In this document: positions 36,835 through 46,610 of the stretch, piece after piece
Numbering within the stretch: position 1 is the first letter of the stretch
Layout of the letters: each line of letters starts with the position of its first letter
Origin: Polyangium jinanense
GTDB taxonomy: Bacteria; Myxococcota; Polyangia; Polyangiales; Polyangiaceae
Reading direction: 5' to 3'
DNA: 64,000 nucleotides
Assembly: GCF_028435365.1 (NCBI RefSeq)
Contig: NZ_JAGTJJ010000020.1
Location: 1-64,000, forward strand
Position numbers and translations under genes: made by a program
Notes under the pieces: model-generated
Seen by the model: the letters and a program-made list of their open reading frames with translations, nothing else
What the model was told of the DNA's origin: nothing
Database searches by the model: none

Positions 36835-37714
36835 GCTCGGCGAGGCCCGCCTTCGCGAGGGTCTTCCACGGGCGCGTGTCGAAGCGGAGGCCGAGGTCGA
36901 TCGCCTTCCGCGCGAGCTCGCGCGCCCTGCGCGGATCCGTGGCGAGGTTCGCCTCGGCCGAGCGCAGGTAGGCGAGGGCGAGGAAGCGGTCGCGCCGCCG
37001 CGGATCCGCGAAGAAGCGTGGATGCCGCTGCACCATGATCTCGTGCGTCTCGTGGTAGCGGCGGTCGTAGCTCTTCGAGACCTTCGCGGCGTGGCCGACG
37101 CGGTAGCGATAGAGGATCTCGCCGCAGTGGTAGCCACGCCGGCCGGCCTCGGCGGCGCCGATGAGGAAGTCGTAGTCGCCGTTGCCACGCGCGAGCTCGG
37201 TCGCGTAACCGCCGAGCTCCACCCAGAGATCCTTGCGGTAAGCGCAGGGGCCGGGCGTGGGTTGTCCCGCGATGAAGTCGTCCCACGTGACCTCGCGACG
37301 GTGCTTGTGCACGAACGAGTGGGCGCCGAAGCGCTGGTTGTCGCCGTAGACGAAGGCCGCGTCGGGGTGGCGCTGGAAGGTCTCGAGGACGAGCGCGACG
37401 CTGCTCGGCACGAGTTGATCGTCGCCGTCGAGGTAGAAGTGGAACGGCGTCTCGGTCAGCTCGAAGGCTTTGTTGCGCGTCGGGTACGGGCCCATGTTTT
37501 CGGGCATCGCGTACTTCACGAGGCGCGGATGCTCGAGCGACGCGAAGATCTCGCGGGTCCGCGCGTGCTCGGTGCCATCCATGACGAGCACGGCGCACCA
37601 GCGCGGATCGGTCTGCGCGAGCACGCTGTTCCAGCAGTCGAGCAGCCAGTCGCCCTCGGCGTAGCAGGTGATGCCGATCGTGATGAGCGGCGCGCTGGAA
37701 GCGGGGTCCTTCAT
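36788..37714 (-). CDS. Family 2 glycosyltransferase (second copy)
   Basis: Identical 308-aa GT2 to 17626-18552. This copy lies behind the intact methyltransferase and its native promoter region, divergent from the polysaccharide cluster at 38569 onward, so it is the copy in ancestral context. Confidence 0.9.
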   Translation of the reverse strand: MKDPASSAPLITIGITCYAEGDWLLDCWNSVLAQTDPRWCAVLVMDGTEHARTREIFASLEHPRLVKYAMPENMGPYPTRNKAFELTETPFHFYLDGDDQLVPSSVALVLETFQRHPDAAFVYGDNQRFGAHSFVHKHRREVTWDDFIAGQPTPGPCAYRKDLWVELGGYATELARGNGDYDFLIGAAEAGRRGYHCGEILYRYRVGHAAKVSKSYDRRYHETHEIMVQRHPRFFADPRRRDRFLALAYLRSAEANLATDPRRARELARKAIDLGLRFDTRPWKTLAKAGLAELSRARSSGRGGAPPR

Positions 37715-37722
37715 GCCGTGCC

Positions 37723-38463
37723 CTAGACGCGCACGTGGGCGAACGTCGCCTCGATGTTGAACCAGCCGATCGCCTGGAGGACCTCGGCGGCGAAGAGCCC
37801 GACGCGGGGCAGGGGGACGATGCGCTCGGCGACGTCGCGGCGCAGGTAATCCCGCTTGAAATACCGAGGACGGCGGCCGCCGAGGTAACCTTCGAACTCG
37901 GCGTACGTGAGCTTCTTGTAGTTCGGCGTCCCCGGATCCTCGCGGCGAGTCATGAGGTCGTAGAAGAGGAGCGCGCCGCCGGGGCGGAGGAGCGACAAGC
38001 AACGCTCCACGATCTTTTGCTTCGTCTCGGCGTTCGTGACCGAGGTGAGCACCGCGAAGAGCATCACGACGTCGAAGGGCCCGCCCACGTCCGTTTCGAG
38101 GATGTTTCCCGCGAGGAAACGCACGCCGGCGCATCGCTGCCGCGCCTGCTCGATCCGCTCGGGCACGAGGTCGATGCCCACGAGCTCGGTGGGATCCGCG
38201 CCCATCTCCACGAGCCACGCGAGGTTCGAGCCGCCGCCACAGCCGACCTCCAGCACCCGCAGCTTGCGCAGGTCCTCGAAGCTGCCGGCGCCGATCTCCT
38301 GCAAGCACTGGCGAATGCGGCGCTGGCGTTGGCGCTGGCACAAGTACGCGTGCGGCAGGATCGGCCACCACGCGTTCTGCGGCAGGAAACGCTCGCGGTA
38401 GAAGCGGCGGATCTGTTCCGCTTCGTCGCCTTCGCCCACCCCGCGGGCCTCGTCGCGCTGCAC
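37723..38463 (-). CDS. SAM-dependent methyltransferase (intact copy)
   Basis: This 246-aa class I methyltransferase starts at GTG 38463. The SAM-binding motif I (VLEVGCGGGSNL) is followed by acidic VGIDLVPE and a post-II FDVVMLFAVLTSV segment. The C-terminal Arg-rich GRRPRYFKRDYLRRD stretch resembles methyltransferases of surface-glycan clusters. It is divergent from another methyltransferase gene (38569) across a 105-bp gap and sits 8 bp upstream of the GT2 gene, forming a two-gene unit. Methylation of a glycan is inferred from context. The unit edge lies in its third codon, so this is the only copy with a native start. Confidence 0.88.
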   Translation of the reverse strand: MQRDEARGVGEGDEAEQIRRFYRERFLPQNAWWPILPHAYLCQRQRQRRIRQCLQEIGAGSFEDLRKLRVLEVGCGGGSNLAWLVEMGADPTELVGIDLVPERIEQARQRCAGVRFLAGNILETDVGGPFDVVMLFAVLTSVTNAETKQKIVERCLSLLRPGGALLFYDLMTRREDPGTPNYKKLTYAEFEGYLGGRRPRYFKRDYLRRDVAERIVPLPRVGLFAAEVLQAIGWFNIEATFAHVRV

Positions 38464-38568
38464 GGACGCCGAGTGCCATGCGTGCTCCGATGCGTCAAGT
38501 CACGAGGCGCCCGGGCGCCGCGCGCTGTTGCATCGATCGGCGAGGGGCCCTATACCCGGGCATCGCTT
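38464..38568. promoter_or_regulatory. Divergent promoter region of the polysaccharide cluster
   Basis: This 105-bp gap separates divergent start codons of two methyltransferases and must hold promoters for both directions. It contains GC-rich dyads (gcgcccgggcgc near 38509) but no clear -35/-10 pair. It is single-copy: the left methyltransferase copy lacks it. Confidence 0.45.
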
Positions 38569-39414
38569 ATGTCCGCTGCCCGCGATTTCCTGCGCGCCGA
38601 GCTCGAACGTGAGTACAGCGCTTGGTTCGGTCTGCCGCCGCGCCCGTTCCTCGACGGCGTGGTCGAAGCGTGGATGGCCGACGATACGAACTCGAAGCAT
38701 CGCTTCGACACGATCGAGGCCGCGCTGCCGGGCGCGAAGCGGATCCTCGACATGGCCTCGGGCTGCGGGAGCGCCGTGTTCTACGGGCTCCTGCACGGCT
38801 ACGACATGGTCGGGATCGATCCCGAGGGCTGGAAACACACGTTCAACGGGCTGAAGGCGAAGGAGCGTGGGTACCCCGCGGAGTGGATGAGCCGCTTCCA
38901 CGACGGCGTGGGCGAAGCGCTGCCGTTCCCCGACGACGACTTCGACTGCGTGACGAGCTACCAGACGATCGAGCACGTGCAGGACGTCGATCGCGTGCTC
39001 GCCGAGGTGGTGCGCGTGACGCGGCCCGGCGGCGGGATCCACCTGCGCTGCCCGGACTACCGCGGCACGTTCGAGGGGCACTACCGCGTGCCCTGGCTGC
39101 CGCTTTTCCCGCGGCCGCTCGCGCGCGCTTACCTGCGAGCGATCGGCAAGCCGACCGCGGGGCTCGACACGATCCAGTACATCACGAAGGGCCGCGTCGT
39201 GCGGATCCTGCGAGAGCTCGAAGCGAGGAAGCGGGGGCTTCGTTTACGGATCGTGGACCTCGATCGAGAGGCCTTCACGTCGGGGCGGACGCGGCTCCCG
39301 GGCGAGTTTTCGTGGTGGAAGGCGAAGCGCTACGCGCGCGGGATCTTCCGCGAAGAGACGAGCGTGAACCTCTTCGTGTACGTCGAGGCGAAGGAAACGA
39401 AGGGCCGGCCGTGA
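38569..39414 (+). CDS. SAM-dependent methyltransferase
   Basis: This 281-aa class I methyltransferase is the first gene of a plus-strand run of overlapping polysaccharide genes. It shows SAM motif I (ILDMASGCGSAVF, residues 59-71), motif II VGIDPE (81-86), FDCVTSYQTIEHV and the post-II RVTRPGGGIHL strand. The C-terminal ~90 residues are basic and contain aromatic pairs, suited to a glycan or lipid-linked substrate. The ATG at 38569 is the first sensible start; longer frames run into antisense sequence. Its stop overlaps the next gene's GTG (GTGA). Substrate is inferred only from context. Confidence 0.88.
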   Translation: MSAARDFLRAELEREYSAWFGLPPRPFLDGVVEAWMADDTNSKHRFDTIEAALPGAKRILDMASGCGSAVFYGLLHGYDMVGIDPEGWKHTFNGLKAKERGYPAEWMSRFHDGVGEALPFPDDDFDCVTSYQTIEHVQDVDRVLAEVVRVTRPGGGIHLRCPDYRGTFEGHYRVPWLPLFPRPLARAYLRAIGKPTAGLDTIQYITKGRVVRILRELEARKRGLRLRIVDLDREAFTSGRTRLPGEFSWWKAKRYARGIFREETSVNLFVYVEAKETKGRP

Positions 39415-40361
39415 GCCGCCTTCGCGTGCTGATCACGGGCGCCACGGGGTTCATCGGCGCGCACGTGACGCGCTCGCTCCTCGAGCAGGAAACGCGCCTC
39501 ACGCTGCTCGCGCGAGAGACGTCGGATCTCAAACGGCTTTGGCGCGTGGCCGGGACGCGGCTCGATCGCACGGAGCTGCGGAGGGTCGATCTCGGATCGG
39601 CGGAGGTGATCCGCGCGGAGATGCAGCGGGCGCGGCCCGAGGTCGTGATCCACCTGGCGGCCGACGCGCGCGCCCGCGCCTCCGAGGACGAGGCCGAGGC
39701 GATGCACGCGCTTCACGTGGGCGCGACGCGTGCGCTCGCGGAGGCTTCGATCGAGGTGGGCGCGCGGCTCGTCGTGCTCTCGACGAGCGACGTGTACGGA
39801 AAACTGCCTTCGCCGCACGACGCGGAAGGCGAGGTCGCGCCGCGGACGCCGTACGCGCGCACGAAGGCCGAGGCGGACGCGCTGCTCCTCGGGCCTCTGC
39901 GCGAGCAGGGGCTCTCGGTCGTCGTGCTGCGGCCGTACCTCGTGTACGGACCGGGATCCCAGCCGCGGCAGCTCCTGCCCGCGCTCATCGCCGCCTGCCT
40001 CGCAGGCCGGGATTTTCCGATGACCGACGGTCTGCAGCGGCGCGATTTCGTGTACGTGGGCGACGTGGCCCGCGCGGTGACCCTCGCCGCGACGGCAGCG
40101 GAGGCCGTGGGGCATGTGATCGACATCTGCACGGGCACGCCGCGGCAGGTCGCCGATGTGGTGCGGCTCGTGGTGGATCGTATCCAACCCGAACGCGGCG
40201 GACCCGTGCTCGGCGCGACGCCGCGCCCCGCGGACGAGCCCGAAGCGCACTACGGCGATCCCGCGCGTGCGGAGGCCCGGCTCGCGTGGAAGCCCGAGGT
40301 CTCGCTCGAAGACGGCATCGATCGCACGATCGACGCGTGCAGGGAGGAGCGTTCCAGGTGA
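39411..40361 (+). CDS. NAD-dependent epimerase/dehydratase (extended SDR)
   Basis: This 316-aa extended short-chain dehydrogenase works on nucleotide sugars. The N-terminal GATGFIGAH (residues 10-18) binds NAD(P), VVIHLAAD follows, and LSTSDVYG and YARTK supply the Ser/Thr and Tyr148-x3-Lys152 catalytic set. The GTG start at 39411 overlaps the upstream stop. Since CDP-4-keto-6-deoxyglucose is probably made by the neighbours at 41552 and 42325, a 4-ketoreductase or epimerase step on that sugar is a reasonable guess, but UDP-sugar epimerase is equally allowed. Confidence 0.88.
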   Translation: MSRLRVLITGATGFIGAHVTRSLLEQETRLTLLARETSDLKRLWRVAGTRLDRTELRRVDLGSAEVIRAEMQRARPEVVIHLAADARARASEDEAEAMHALHVGATRALAEASIEVGARLVVLSTSDVYGKLPSPHDAEGEVAPRTPYARTKAEADALLLGPLREQGLSVVVLRPYLVYGPGSQPRQLLPALIAACLAGRDFPMTDGLQRRDFVYVGDVARAVTLAATAAEAVGHVIDICTGTPRQVADVVRLVVDRIQPERGGPVLGATPRPADEPEAHYGDPARAEARLAWKPEVSLEDGIDRTIDACREERSR

Positions 40362-41539
40362 GCGGCCAAGATCCCGCGCGCCCCGCGGTCGCCTTCCTCC
40401 TCGGGACGGCTTTCTCGTTCACCGAGACGTTCCTCTTCAACCAGATGCGTTCGCTCACGCGGTACCAGGCGATCACGCTCTGCCACCGCGTCGCCAACGA
40501 GGAGCGCTTCCCCTGGACCGAGCCGCGGATTCTCGGGCAAAGGCATCCGTCTCGACTCGGCCAGGCGCTTCGCCCGCTGCATGGAAGGCTCACGCTCGAT
40601 CCCGCGTGGATGCAGGCGCTCACGGAGACACGCGCGACGGTGCTGCACGGCCAGTTCGGCACGAACGGGCTCATCGCGGCGGTGTACGGCAAGCAGCTCG
40701 GGCTCCCCGTCGTCACCTCGTTCTACGGCGGCGACGTCGGCATCCTCCTCGAGCCGCAGAAGCACCTGCGCCGCTACTGGCACTACATCCTCGGCAAGCG
40801 CGCGCTCTTCGAGGGCAGCGATCTCGTGCTCGTGCTCTCGACCGCGATGCGCGACGATCTCGTGCGGCTCGGCTGCCCCGCCTCGAAGATCGCCATCCAT
40901 CCGAACGGCGTGGATCTCGAACGCTTCAGCCCCGTGCCGCGCGCCGATCGCAAGGGCCCGCTTTCCGTCGTGATGTGCGGCCGCGAGATCGAGAAGAAGG
41001 GATTTTCCCATGGCTTCCGCGCCGTGCATCGCGCGCGGGCCGCGGGCGCGGATCTACGCGTGCGCTGGCTCCCGGCGCCCGGACCACTCGGCGCGCCGCT
41101 GCGCGCGCTCATCGAGGAGCTCGGGCTCGGGCCACACGTCGAGATCCTCGATCCGAAGACGGATCCCGCCGTCGTGATGCGCGAGAGTGATCTCATGCTC
41201 TGCCCCTCGGTGACGGCCGCGGACGGCGACAAGGAGGGCGTGCCCACGGTGCTCGTGGAGGCCGCCGGGACGGGCTTGCCCGCGATCGCGAGCCGGCACG
41301 CGGGGATCCCGGAGATCGTGGTCGATGGTGAGAGCGGTTTGCTCTACGCCGAACGTGACGAGGAGGGCCTCGCCACGGGACTCGTGCGTCTCGCGAAGGA
41401 TCCCGCGCTTCGTGCGCGCATGGGCGAGGCGGCGCGGCAGAAGGTCCTCGCGACGTACGACGCGCGCAAGCTCGCCATCACGCTGGAGGCGCACTACGAC
41501 GCGCTAGCCGCGCTTGCTCTGCGTCGGGCTCTCGATTAA
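40358..41539 (+). CDS. Family 4 glycosyltransferase
   Basis: This 393-aa retaining GT-B glycosyltransferase starts at GTG 40358, overlapping the upstream stop. The N-terminal acceptor domain has VLHGQFGTNG and VVTSFYGGDVG. The C-terminal donor domain shows IHPNGVDLERF, VVMCGREIEKKGF and the EX7E-type catalytic segment in KEGVPTVLVEAAGTGLP. FLLGTAFSFTETFLFNQM at the start resembles colanic-acid and capsule glycosyltransferases (WcaL/AmsK type). It probably adds one sugar to a lipid-linked repeat unit on the cytoplasmic face. Confidence 0.92.
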   Translation: MSGQDPARPAVAFLLGTAFSFTETFLFNQMRSLTRYQAITLCHRVANEERFPWTEPRILGQRHPSRLGQALRPLHGRLTLDPAWMQALTETRATVLHGQFGTNGLIAAVYGKQLGLPVVTSFYGGDVGILLEPQKHLRRYWHYILGKRALFEGSDLVLVLSTAMRDDLVRLGCPASKIAIHPNGVDLERFSPVPRADRKGPLSVVMCGREIEKKGFSHGFRAVHRARAAGADLRVRWLPAPGPLGAPLRALIEELGLGPHVEILDPKTDPAVVMRESDLMLCPSVTAADGDKEGVPTVLVEAAGTGLPAIASRHAGIPEIVVDGESGLLYAERDEEGLATGLVRLAKDPALRARMGEAARQKVLATYDARKLAITLEAHYDALAALALRRALD

Positions 41540-41551
41540 ACGCTTTTGCCC

Positions 41552-42340
41552 GTGTCGCGTGAAAAGGTCGTCATCCTCGCGGGTGGCCAGGGGATGCGTC
41601 TCCGAGAGGAGACCGAGTTCCGGCCGAAGCCGATGATCACCGTCGGTGATCGTCCGATCCTCTGGCACATCATGAAGGGCTACGCGCACCACGGGCTGCG
41701 CGACTTCATCGTGTGCCTCGGCTACCGGGGCGAGGTCATCAAGCAGTACTTCCTCGACTACCGCGCCATGAGCCGCGATTTTACCCTCGATCTCGGAAAG
41801 GGCGGGGCGATCACGCTGCACGAGTCGCCGGCCGCGGAGGAAGAAGACTTCCGTGTGACGCTCGCCGAGACCGGCCAGCGCGCGATGACCGGCGCGCGCA
41901 TCAAGCGCATCGAGAAGTACGTCGACACCGACACGTTCTGCGTGACGTACGGCGACGGCGTGTCGAACGTGGACATCGGACGCCTCCTCGCGTTCCACCG
42001 CGAGCACGGCCGCGTCGGCACGGTGACCGGCGTTTTCCCGCAGTCGCGCTTCGGCGAGCTCCTCCGTGACGGCTCGCGCGTCGTCGAGTTCAACGAAAAA
42101 CCCCTGATGCACGACGGCTGCATCAACGGCGGCTTCTTCGTCTTCAGCCGGCGCTTCTTCGACTACCTCGAGGACGACGACGGCTGCGTGCTCGAAGGAA
42201 AGCCTCTCGCGCGGCTGGCGAAGGACGGCGAGCTCATGGTCTACGAGCACCGCGGCTTCTGGCAGTGCATGGACACGATGCGTGATCTGGAGATGCTCCG
42301 GAGCCTGTGGACAGGAGGCGCGCCGTGGAAGGTGTGGTGA
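41552..42340 (+). CDS. rfbF: Glucose-1-phosphate cytidylyltransferase
   Basis: This enzyme makes CDP-glucose from CTP and glucose-1-phosphate, the entry to CDP-deoxysugars. The 262-aa protein has the nucleotidyltransferase signature [13 protein letters not shown]...[35 protein letters not shown] and the RfbF-type C-terminal [11 protein letters not shown]. The GTG at 41552 is preferred because it gives the expected short [12 protein letters not shown] start; a TTG at 41546 would add two residues. Its end overlaps the rfbG start by 16 bp. Confidence 0.93.
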   Translation: MSREKVVILAGGQGMRLREETEFRPKPMITVGDRPILWHIMKGYAHHGLRDFIVCLGYRGEVIKQYFLDYRAMSRDFTLDLGKGGAITLHESPAAEEEDFRVTLAETGQRAMTGARIKRIEKYVDTDTFCVTYGDGVSNVDIGRLLAFHREHGRVGTVTGVFPQSRFGELLRDGSRVVEFNEKPLMHDGCINGGFFVFSRRFFDYLEDDDGCVLEGKPLARLAKDGELMVYEHRGFWQCMDTMRDLEMLRSLWTGGAPWKVW

Positions 42341-43362
42341 GGGACGAGGAGGCCGATCGCGCGTTCTTCCGCGAGCGAAACATCCTCGTCACGGGCGCGA
42401 CGGGGCTACTCGGATCGTGGCTCAGCGAGCGGCTCGTGTCGCTCGGCGCGAACGTCGTGGGCCTCGTGCGGGATTTCGTCCCGACGTCGCGGCTCTTCGT
42501 GAAGGGCGCGAAGGGCACGACAATCGCCGAGGGCATGACGCTCGTGAGCGGCGACATCCGCGACCGCGAGCTGCTCGAACGCGTGATGGGCGAGCACGAG
42601 ATCGACTCGGTCTTCCACCTCGCCGCGCAGACCATCGTGGGCATCGCGAACGCGAACCCGGTGAGCACGTTCGAGAGCAACATCGCCGGCGCCTGGAACG
42701 TCTTCGAGGCGGCGCGAAGGTCGCCGAAGGTGCGCCGCGTGCTGCTCGCGTCGAGCGACAAGGCGTACGGATCGCACGACACCTTGCCGTACACCGAGTC
42801 GATGGCGCTCCGGGGCGAGCACCCGTACGACGTCTCGAAGTCGTGCGCGGACCTCATCGCCCGGACGTACTGGGTCACCTACCGCCTGCCGATCACCATC
42901 ACCCGCTGCGCGAACCTCTACGGCGGCGGGGATCTCAACTGGAACCGCATCGTGCCCGGCGTCATCCGCGACATCCTCGCCGGCCGCAGGCCCGTCATCC
43001 GCAGCGACGGCACGCTCATCCGCGACTACCTCTACGTCGAGGACGCGGTCGACGCGTACCTCGATCTCGCCCGCGCGATGGAGGACCCCGCGATCCACGG
43101 CGAGGCCTTCAACATCTCCGCGGGCAACCAGCTCACGGTGCTCGAGATGACGCGCGCGATTCTCGAGCGCATGGGTTCGAGCCTCGAGCCCGACGTGCGC
43201 GGGCAGGCGACGCACGAGATCGCGCACCAGTACCTCGACGCCGAGAAGGCCCGGCGCGTGCTCGGCATCCGGCCTCGTTACGGCCTTGTCGCCGGCCTCG
43301 ATCGCACGACCGCCTGGTACCGCGACTTCTTCGCGCGTGAAGGCCGCCGCGCCGCCGGATGA
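42325..43362 (+). CDS. rfbG: CDP-glucose 4,6-dehydratase
   Basis: This SDR enzyme converts CDP-glucose to CDP-4-keto-6-deoxyglucose using bound NAD. The 345-aa protein starts at GTG 42325 with AGGAGG 6 nt upstream. It has the nucleotide motif GATGLLG (24-30), [16 protein letters not shown] and YDVSK for catalysis, then [18 protein letters not shown] and [15 protein letters not shown], all typical of RfbG. Position right after rfbF supports the CDP-sugar assignment over GDP-mannose or dTDP-glucose dehydratases. No 3-dehydrase (RfbH-type) follows in this window, so the final sugar is unknown. Confidence 0.9.
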   Translation: MEGVVRDEEADRAFFRERNILVTGATGLLGSWLSERLVSLGANVVGLVRDFVPTSRLFVKGAKGTTIAEGMTLVSGDIRDRELLERVMGEHEIDSVFHLAAQTIVGIANANPVSTFESNIAGAWNVFEAARRSPKVRRVLLASSDKAYGSHDTLPYTESMALRGEHPYDVSKSCADLIARTYWVTYRLPITITRCANLYGGGDLNWNRIVPGVIRDILAGRRPVIRSDGTLIRDYLYVEDAVDAYLDLARAMEDPAIHGEAFNISAGNQLTVLEMTRAILERMGSSLEPDVRGQATHEIAHQYLDAEKARRVLGIRPRYGLVAGLDRTTAWYRDFFAREGRRAAG

Positions 43363-44891
43363 GCCTCCTACGAAGCGCGGCGCGAGGCGGGGTCGCGCTC
43401 GGGGCGAGCCAGACCTTCGCCACGGCCCTCGGCTGGGTGCGTACGCTCGTCCTGGCGCGGCTTCTCGTGCCCGAGGACTTCGGCCTCGTCGGGCTCTGCA
43501 CGGTGCTGCTCGGCTTCCTCGGCGCGCTGAGCGACATGGGCCTCACGGCCGCGACGATCCAGCGCAAGGAGCTCACGGACGGCCACCGCGACGCGGCGTT
43601 CTGGATGAGCGCCTCGATGGGCGCCGTCCTCTTCCTCGCGAGCGTCGCCGCGGCCCCAGCCCTCGCGGCCTTCTACGGCGAGCCGCGCGTCGTCTCGCTG
43701 GTCGCGGTCTCCGCGCTCCCGCTCCTCGTCGGCCCCTTCGCCTCCACGCACGCCGCGCTCCTTCGCCGTGACCTGCGCTTCGGGCGCGTCGCCGCCATCG
43801 AGGCCGGGCGCAACGTCGCGGCGAGTGCTGTCACGCTCGCGCTCGCGGCGCTCGGAGTCGGGTACTGGTCGCTCGTGATCGGCCCGCTCGCGAGCCACCT
43901 CGTCGCGGTCGTCGCGTACACGCTGTCGAGCTCGTTCCGCCCGCGCTTTCGCGCCACGTGGACGCACGCGCGCGAGCTCTTCTCGTTCAGCGCCTACGTC
44001 GCGGGGGCGAGCGCCATCAACTACCTCTCGGCGAACATGGACTACATGATCGTCGGCAAGCGGCTCGGGACCGCGGCGCTCGGTACGTACACGTTCGCGT
44101 ACGAGACGATGACCTTCCCGCTCACGCGCATCGCCTCGCTCTTCAGCCAGGTGATGTTCCCGGCGTTCGCGACGATCCAGGACAAGCTCGACGAGATGCG
44201 CGAGACGTACCTCAAGATCTCGCGCGCCGTGGCGATCGTGAGCTTTCCGATCCTCGCGTGGGTCGCGGTCGTCGCGCCCGAGCTCGTGATTTTGCTCTAC
44301 GGCCCGAGGTGGCTGCCGGCCGTGGGGCCGCTGCGCGCGTTGAGCGTCGCGGGCGCGCTCAAGGCCGTGGGCACGCTCGTGGGCATCATCTTCAAGTCCC
44401 GCGGCAAACCCGCGGTGGAGCTTTACTGGAACATCGCGTGGCTGATCGGGCTGACGACGGCGCTCTCCATCGGCGTGCGCTGGGGGGCGTTCGGCGTCGC
44501 GGTGAGCATCTCGATCCTCTGCGTGCCCGGCACACTTTTCACCGAGTGGCTCGCGTGTCGCTACATCGAGATGAAGCTCTCGCGGCTGCTCGGCGTGCTC
44601 GTCGTGCCGACCGTGGCCGTCGCGGTCGCGACCGCGGCCGGTGCGCTCGCGCGGTTCGAGCTCGCCGCGCTCTTGCCCGCGGGCGTCGTCGGGGACGTCG
44701 CGCGGCTCGTGGGGCTCACGCTGATCATGCTGCTCGTGTACGTCGCGACGCTCCGCGTGATCCACCCGCCCATCACGGCCGAGGTGCGCGCGTTCCTCGG
44801 GTACTTCCGCCGCGACAAGAAGGCGCCCGCGAAGGCCGCGGAGAAGACCGAGGCGCCCGTCGAGGAAGTGGTCACGAAGGAGGCGCACTGA
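43359..44891 (+). CDS. Wzx-like polysaccharide flippase (MOP superfamily)
   Basis: This 510-aa integral membrane protein has about 12-14 hydrophobic segments in the pattern of Wzx/WzxC-type translocases that flip lipid-linked glycans across the inner membrane. The N-terminal [22 protein letters not shown] and [16 protein letters not shown] match the Polysacc_synt_3 group, and [20 protein letters not shown] the central charged segment. A charged Lys/Glu tail (about residues 480-510) is cytoplasmic. The ATG overlaps the rfbG stop (ATGA). Its presence implies a Wzx/Wzy-type export route; wzy is not recognised here. Confidence 0.9.
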   Translation: MSLLRSAARGGVALGASQTFATALGWVRTLVLARLLVPEDFGLVGLCTVLLGFLGALSDMGLTAATIQRKELTDGHRDAAFWMSASMGAVLFLASVAAAPALAAFYGEPRVVSLVAVSALPLLVGPFASTHAALLRRDLRFGRVAAIEAGRNVAASAVTLALAALGVGYWSLVIGPLASHLVAVVAYTLSSSFRPRFRATWTHARELFSFSAYVAGASAINYLSANMDYMIVGKRLGTAALGTYTFAYETMTFPLTRIASLFSQVMFPAFATIQDKLDEMRETYLKISRAVAIVSFPILAWVAVVAPELVILLYGPRWLPAVGPLRALSVAGALKAVGTLVGIIFKSRGKPAVELYWNIAWLIGLTTALSIGVRWGAFGVAVSISILCVPGTLFTEWLACRYIEMKLSRLLGVLVVPTVAVAVATAAGALARFELAALLPAGVVGDVARLVGLTLIMLLVYVATLRVIHPPITAEVRAFLGYFRRDKKAPAKAAEKTEAPVEEVVTKEAH

Positions 44892-46606
44892 TGCCCACGC
44901 TCGTCGGCGTGTACGCACCCGTGGAGGCCGAGCGCGAGGGCGCCGCGCTCTTTCGCGAGCTCACCCAGGATCTCGGGACGGCCGCCTCCTCGCTGCACGA
45001 AGGACCGCTCCGCGCTGCGGTTTTCCCGCAGCACAACGGCGAGCGCATCGTGTGCCCCGACGCATCCGGCGCCGCGGCACACGCGATCGGGTTCGGCGGC
45101 GACGATCGAAAAACCTCCCCCGCGCGCCTCGTCCCGCCGTGGCTTCTCTGCCGCTGGGATCCCGCGCGGCGCGTGGCCGTCGTCGAGACCGACCGCCACG
45201 GCTTCGCGCTCGTCTACGTCCGCACCGTGGGCGCGTGTGTCGTGTTCTCCACGTCCGCGGCGCGTCTCGGCCAGCTCGCGCCGCGCTCCGCGCTGGATCC
45301 CCACGCCCTCGCCGAGCTGCTCGCCTTCGATCACCTCCTCGGGGAGCGCACCTTGCGCCGCGAGGTCACGGCCGTCCCGCAAGGCGCGGCCCTCGAGATC
45401 GGCCCCACGGGCGCCTCGTTCCCGCGCCGCTTCCGTTACACCGAGCTTCCGCTCGATCGTCGTGCGTCCCCGGCCGCGGCCATCTCCGCGCTCCTCCCGC
45501 TCTGGCGCGAGGGCGTCGCAGACGCGCTCGCCACGCGCGGTGATCAGCCCCTCCTCGTTCCCTTGAGCGGCGGCCTCGACTCGCGGCTCCTCGTCGCGAC
45601 CGCGGTCGAGACGGGCGCTTCCGTGGAGGCGTTCACCTTTGCTCGCACCGGCGAGCGCACACCCGACATCGACATCGCCGAAGAGGTCTGCCGCACCCTC
45701 GGTGTCCCTTGGCGCGCGCTTGGCCTCGACGACGACTGGCTCGTCGACCACGCGGCCCGCGCGTCCTTGTTGACCGACGGGCAGCTCGACATCCTGCATT
45801 CCTACGGCATCAGCCTCACGGGCTCGTTCCCCGAGGGACACCTGCGGCTCGACGGCTTCGCGGGTGACGTCGTGCTCGGCGGCAGCTTCCTCCGCCGCGA
45901 GCACCTCACCGCGCGGAGCCCCGAGGCGCGTCATCGGCTGCTCTGGGCTTCCCGCGCGCGCCTCGAACGCGCTCCCTGGCAAGAGCTGCTCGTGCCCGAG
46001 GCCCGGGGCGAGATGCTCGATCTCGCCCGCGCCTCCCTCACGAAGAGCCTCGAAACCGAGCCACTCGACGATCCCCGCTGGTCCGACTTCTGGATCCTGC
46101 GGCATCGCATCCGGCGCTTCACGGTGAACGGCCCCTTGCTCTGGCGCAGCGTGGCGCGTTCGGTCTTCCCGTTCTTCGCGCCGAGCTTCATCGATCGGCT
46201 GCTCGCCGTCGCCCCCGAGGCGCGCCTCGACGCCGCACTCCAGGCCCCGTTCTTCTGGCAGGGGTTTCCGCGCATGGCCGCCATCCCCTGGCAGCGCATC
46301 GGCTGGCCGGTTCCGCGCGGCGGCGTGATGGAGACGCTCCTCCGCCGCCTCCGCAAGCCGCCGTATCCGCCCGCCAAGGCGTTTTTCGATCACGACGCCG
46401 TGTTCCGCAAATCGGCGCGTCTTCGCACGTTCCTGTGCGATCTGCTGCTCGACCCGCGGACCGGCGTCGAGCGCTTCGGCTGCTTCGACCGGGCCTCCGT
46501 CGCGCGGCTCCTCTCGGGCGTCGAGGCCGGTTCGCGCCGCGGTATGCCGCAGATCTCGCTACTCGCGAGCCTCGTGCTCTCCGAGCGGGCGTGGGCGCCG
46601 CGCTAG
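44891..46606 (+). CDS. Asparagine synthase-like ATP pyrophosphatase, no N-terminal Cys (first)
   Basis: The 571-aa protein has an N-terminal domain in the position of the glutamine amidotransferase domain and a C-terminal ATP-pyrophosphatase domain with the PP-loop SGGLDS (226-231). The nucleophile Cys2 of class II amidotransferases is absent (the protein begins MPTLVG), so it cannot release ammonia from glutamine in the usual way. Related proteins in O-antigen clusters are thought to amidate sugar carboxyl groups; Cys-less homologues also include beta-lactam synthetase and lasso-peptide cyclase. The start overlaps the flippase stop (TGATG). Substrate is unknown. Confidence 0.85.
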   Translation: MPTLVGVYAPVEAEREGAALFRELTQDLGTAASSLHEGPLRAAVFPQHNGERIVCPDASGAAAHAIGFGGDDRKTSPARLVPPWLLCRWDPARRVAVVETDRHGFALVYVRTVGACVVFSTSAARLGQLAPRSALDPHALAELLAFDHLLGERTLRREVTAVPQGAALEIGPTGASFPRRFRYTELPLDRRASPAAAISALLPLWREGVADALATRGDQPLLVPLSGGLDSRLLVATAVETGASVEAFTFARTGERTPDIDIAEEVCRTLGVPWRALGLDDDWLVDHAARASLLTDGQLDILHSYGISLTGSFPEGHLRLDGFAGDVVLGGSFLRREHLTARSPEARHRLLWASRARLERAPWQELLVPEARGEMLDLARASLTKSLETEPLDDPRWSDFWILRHRIRRFTVNGPLLWRSVARSVFPFFAPSFIDRLLAVAPEARLDAALQAPFFWQGFPRMAAIPWQRIGWPVPRGGVMETLLRRLRKPPYPPAKAFFDHDAVFRKSARLRTFLCDLLLDPRTGVERFGCFDRASVARLLSGVEAGSRRGMPQISLLASLVLSERAWAPR

Positions 46607-46610
46607 CGCG

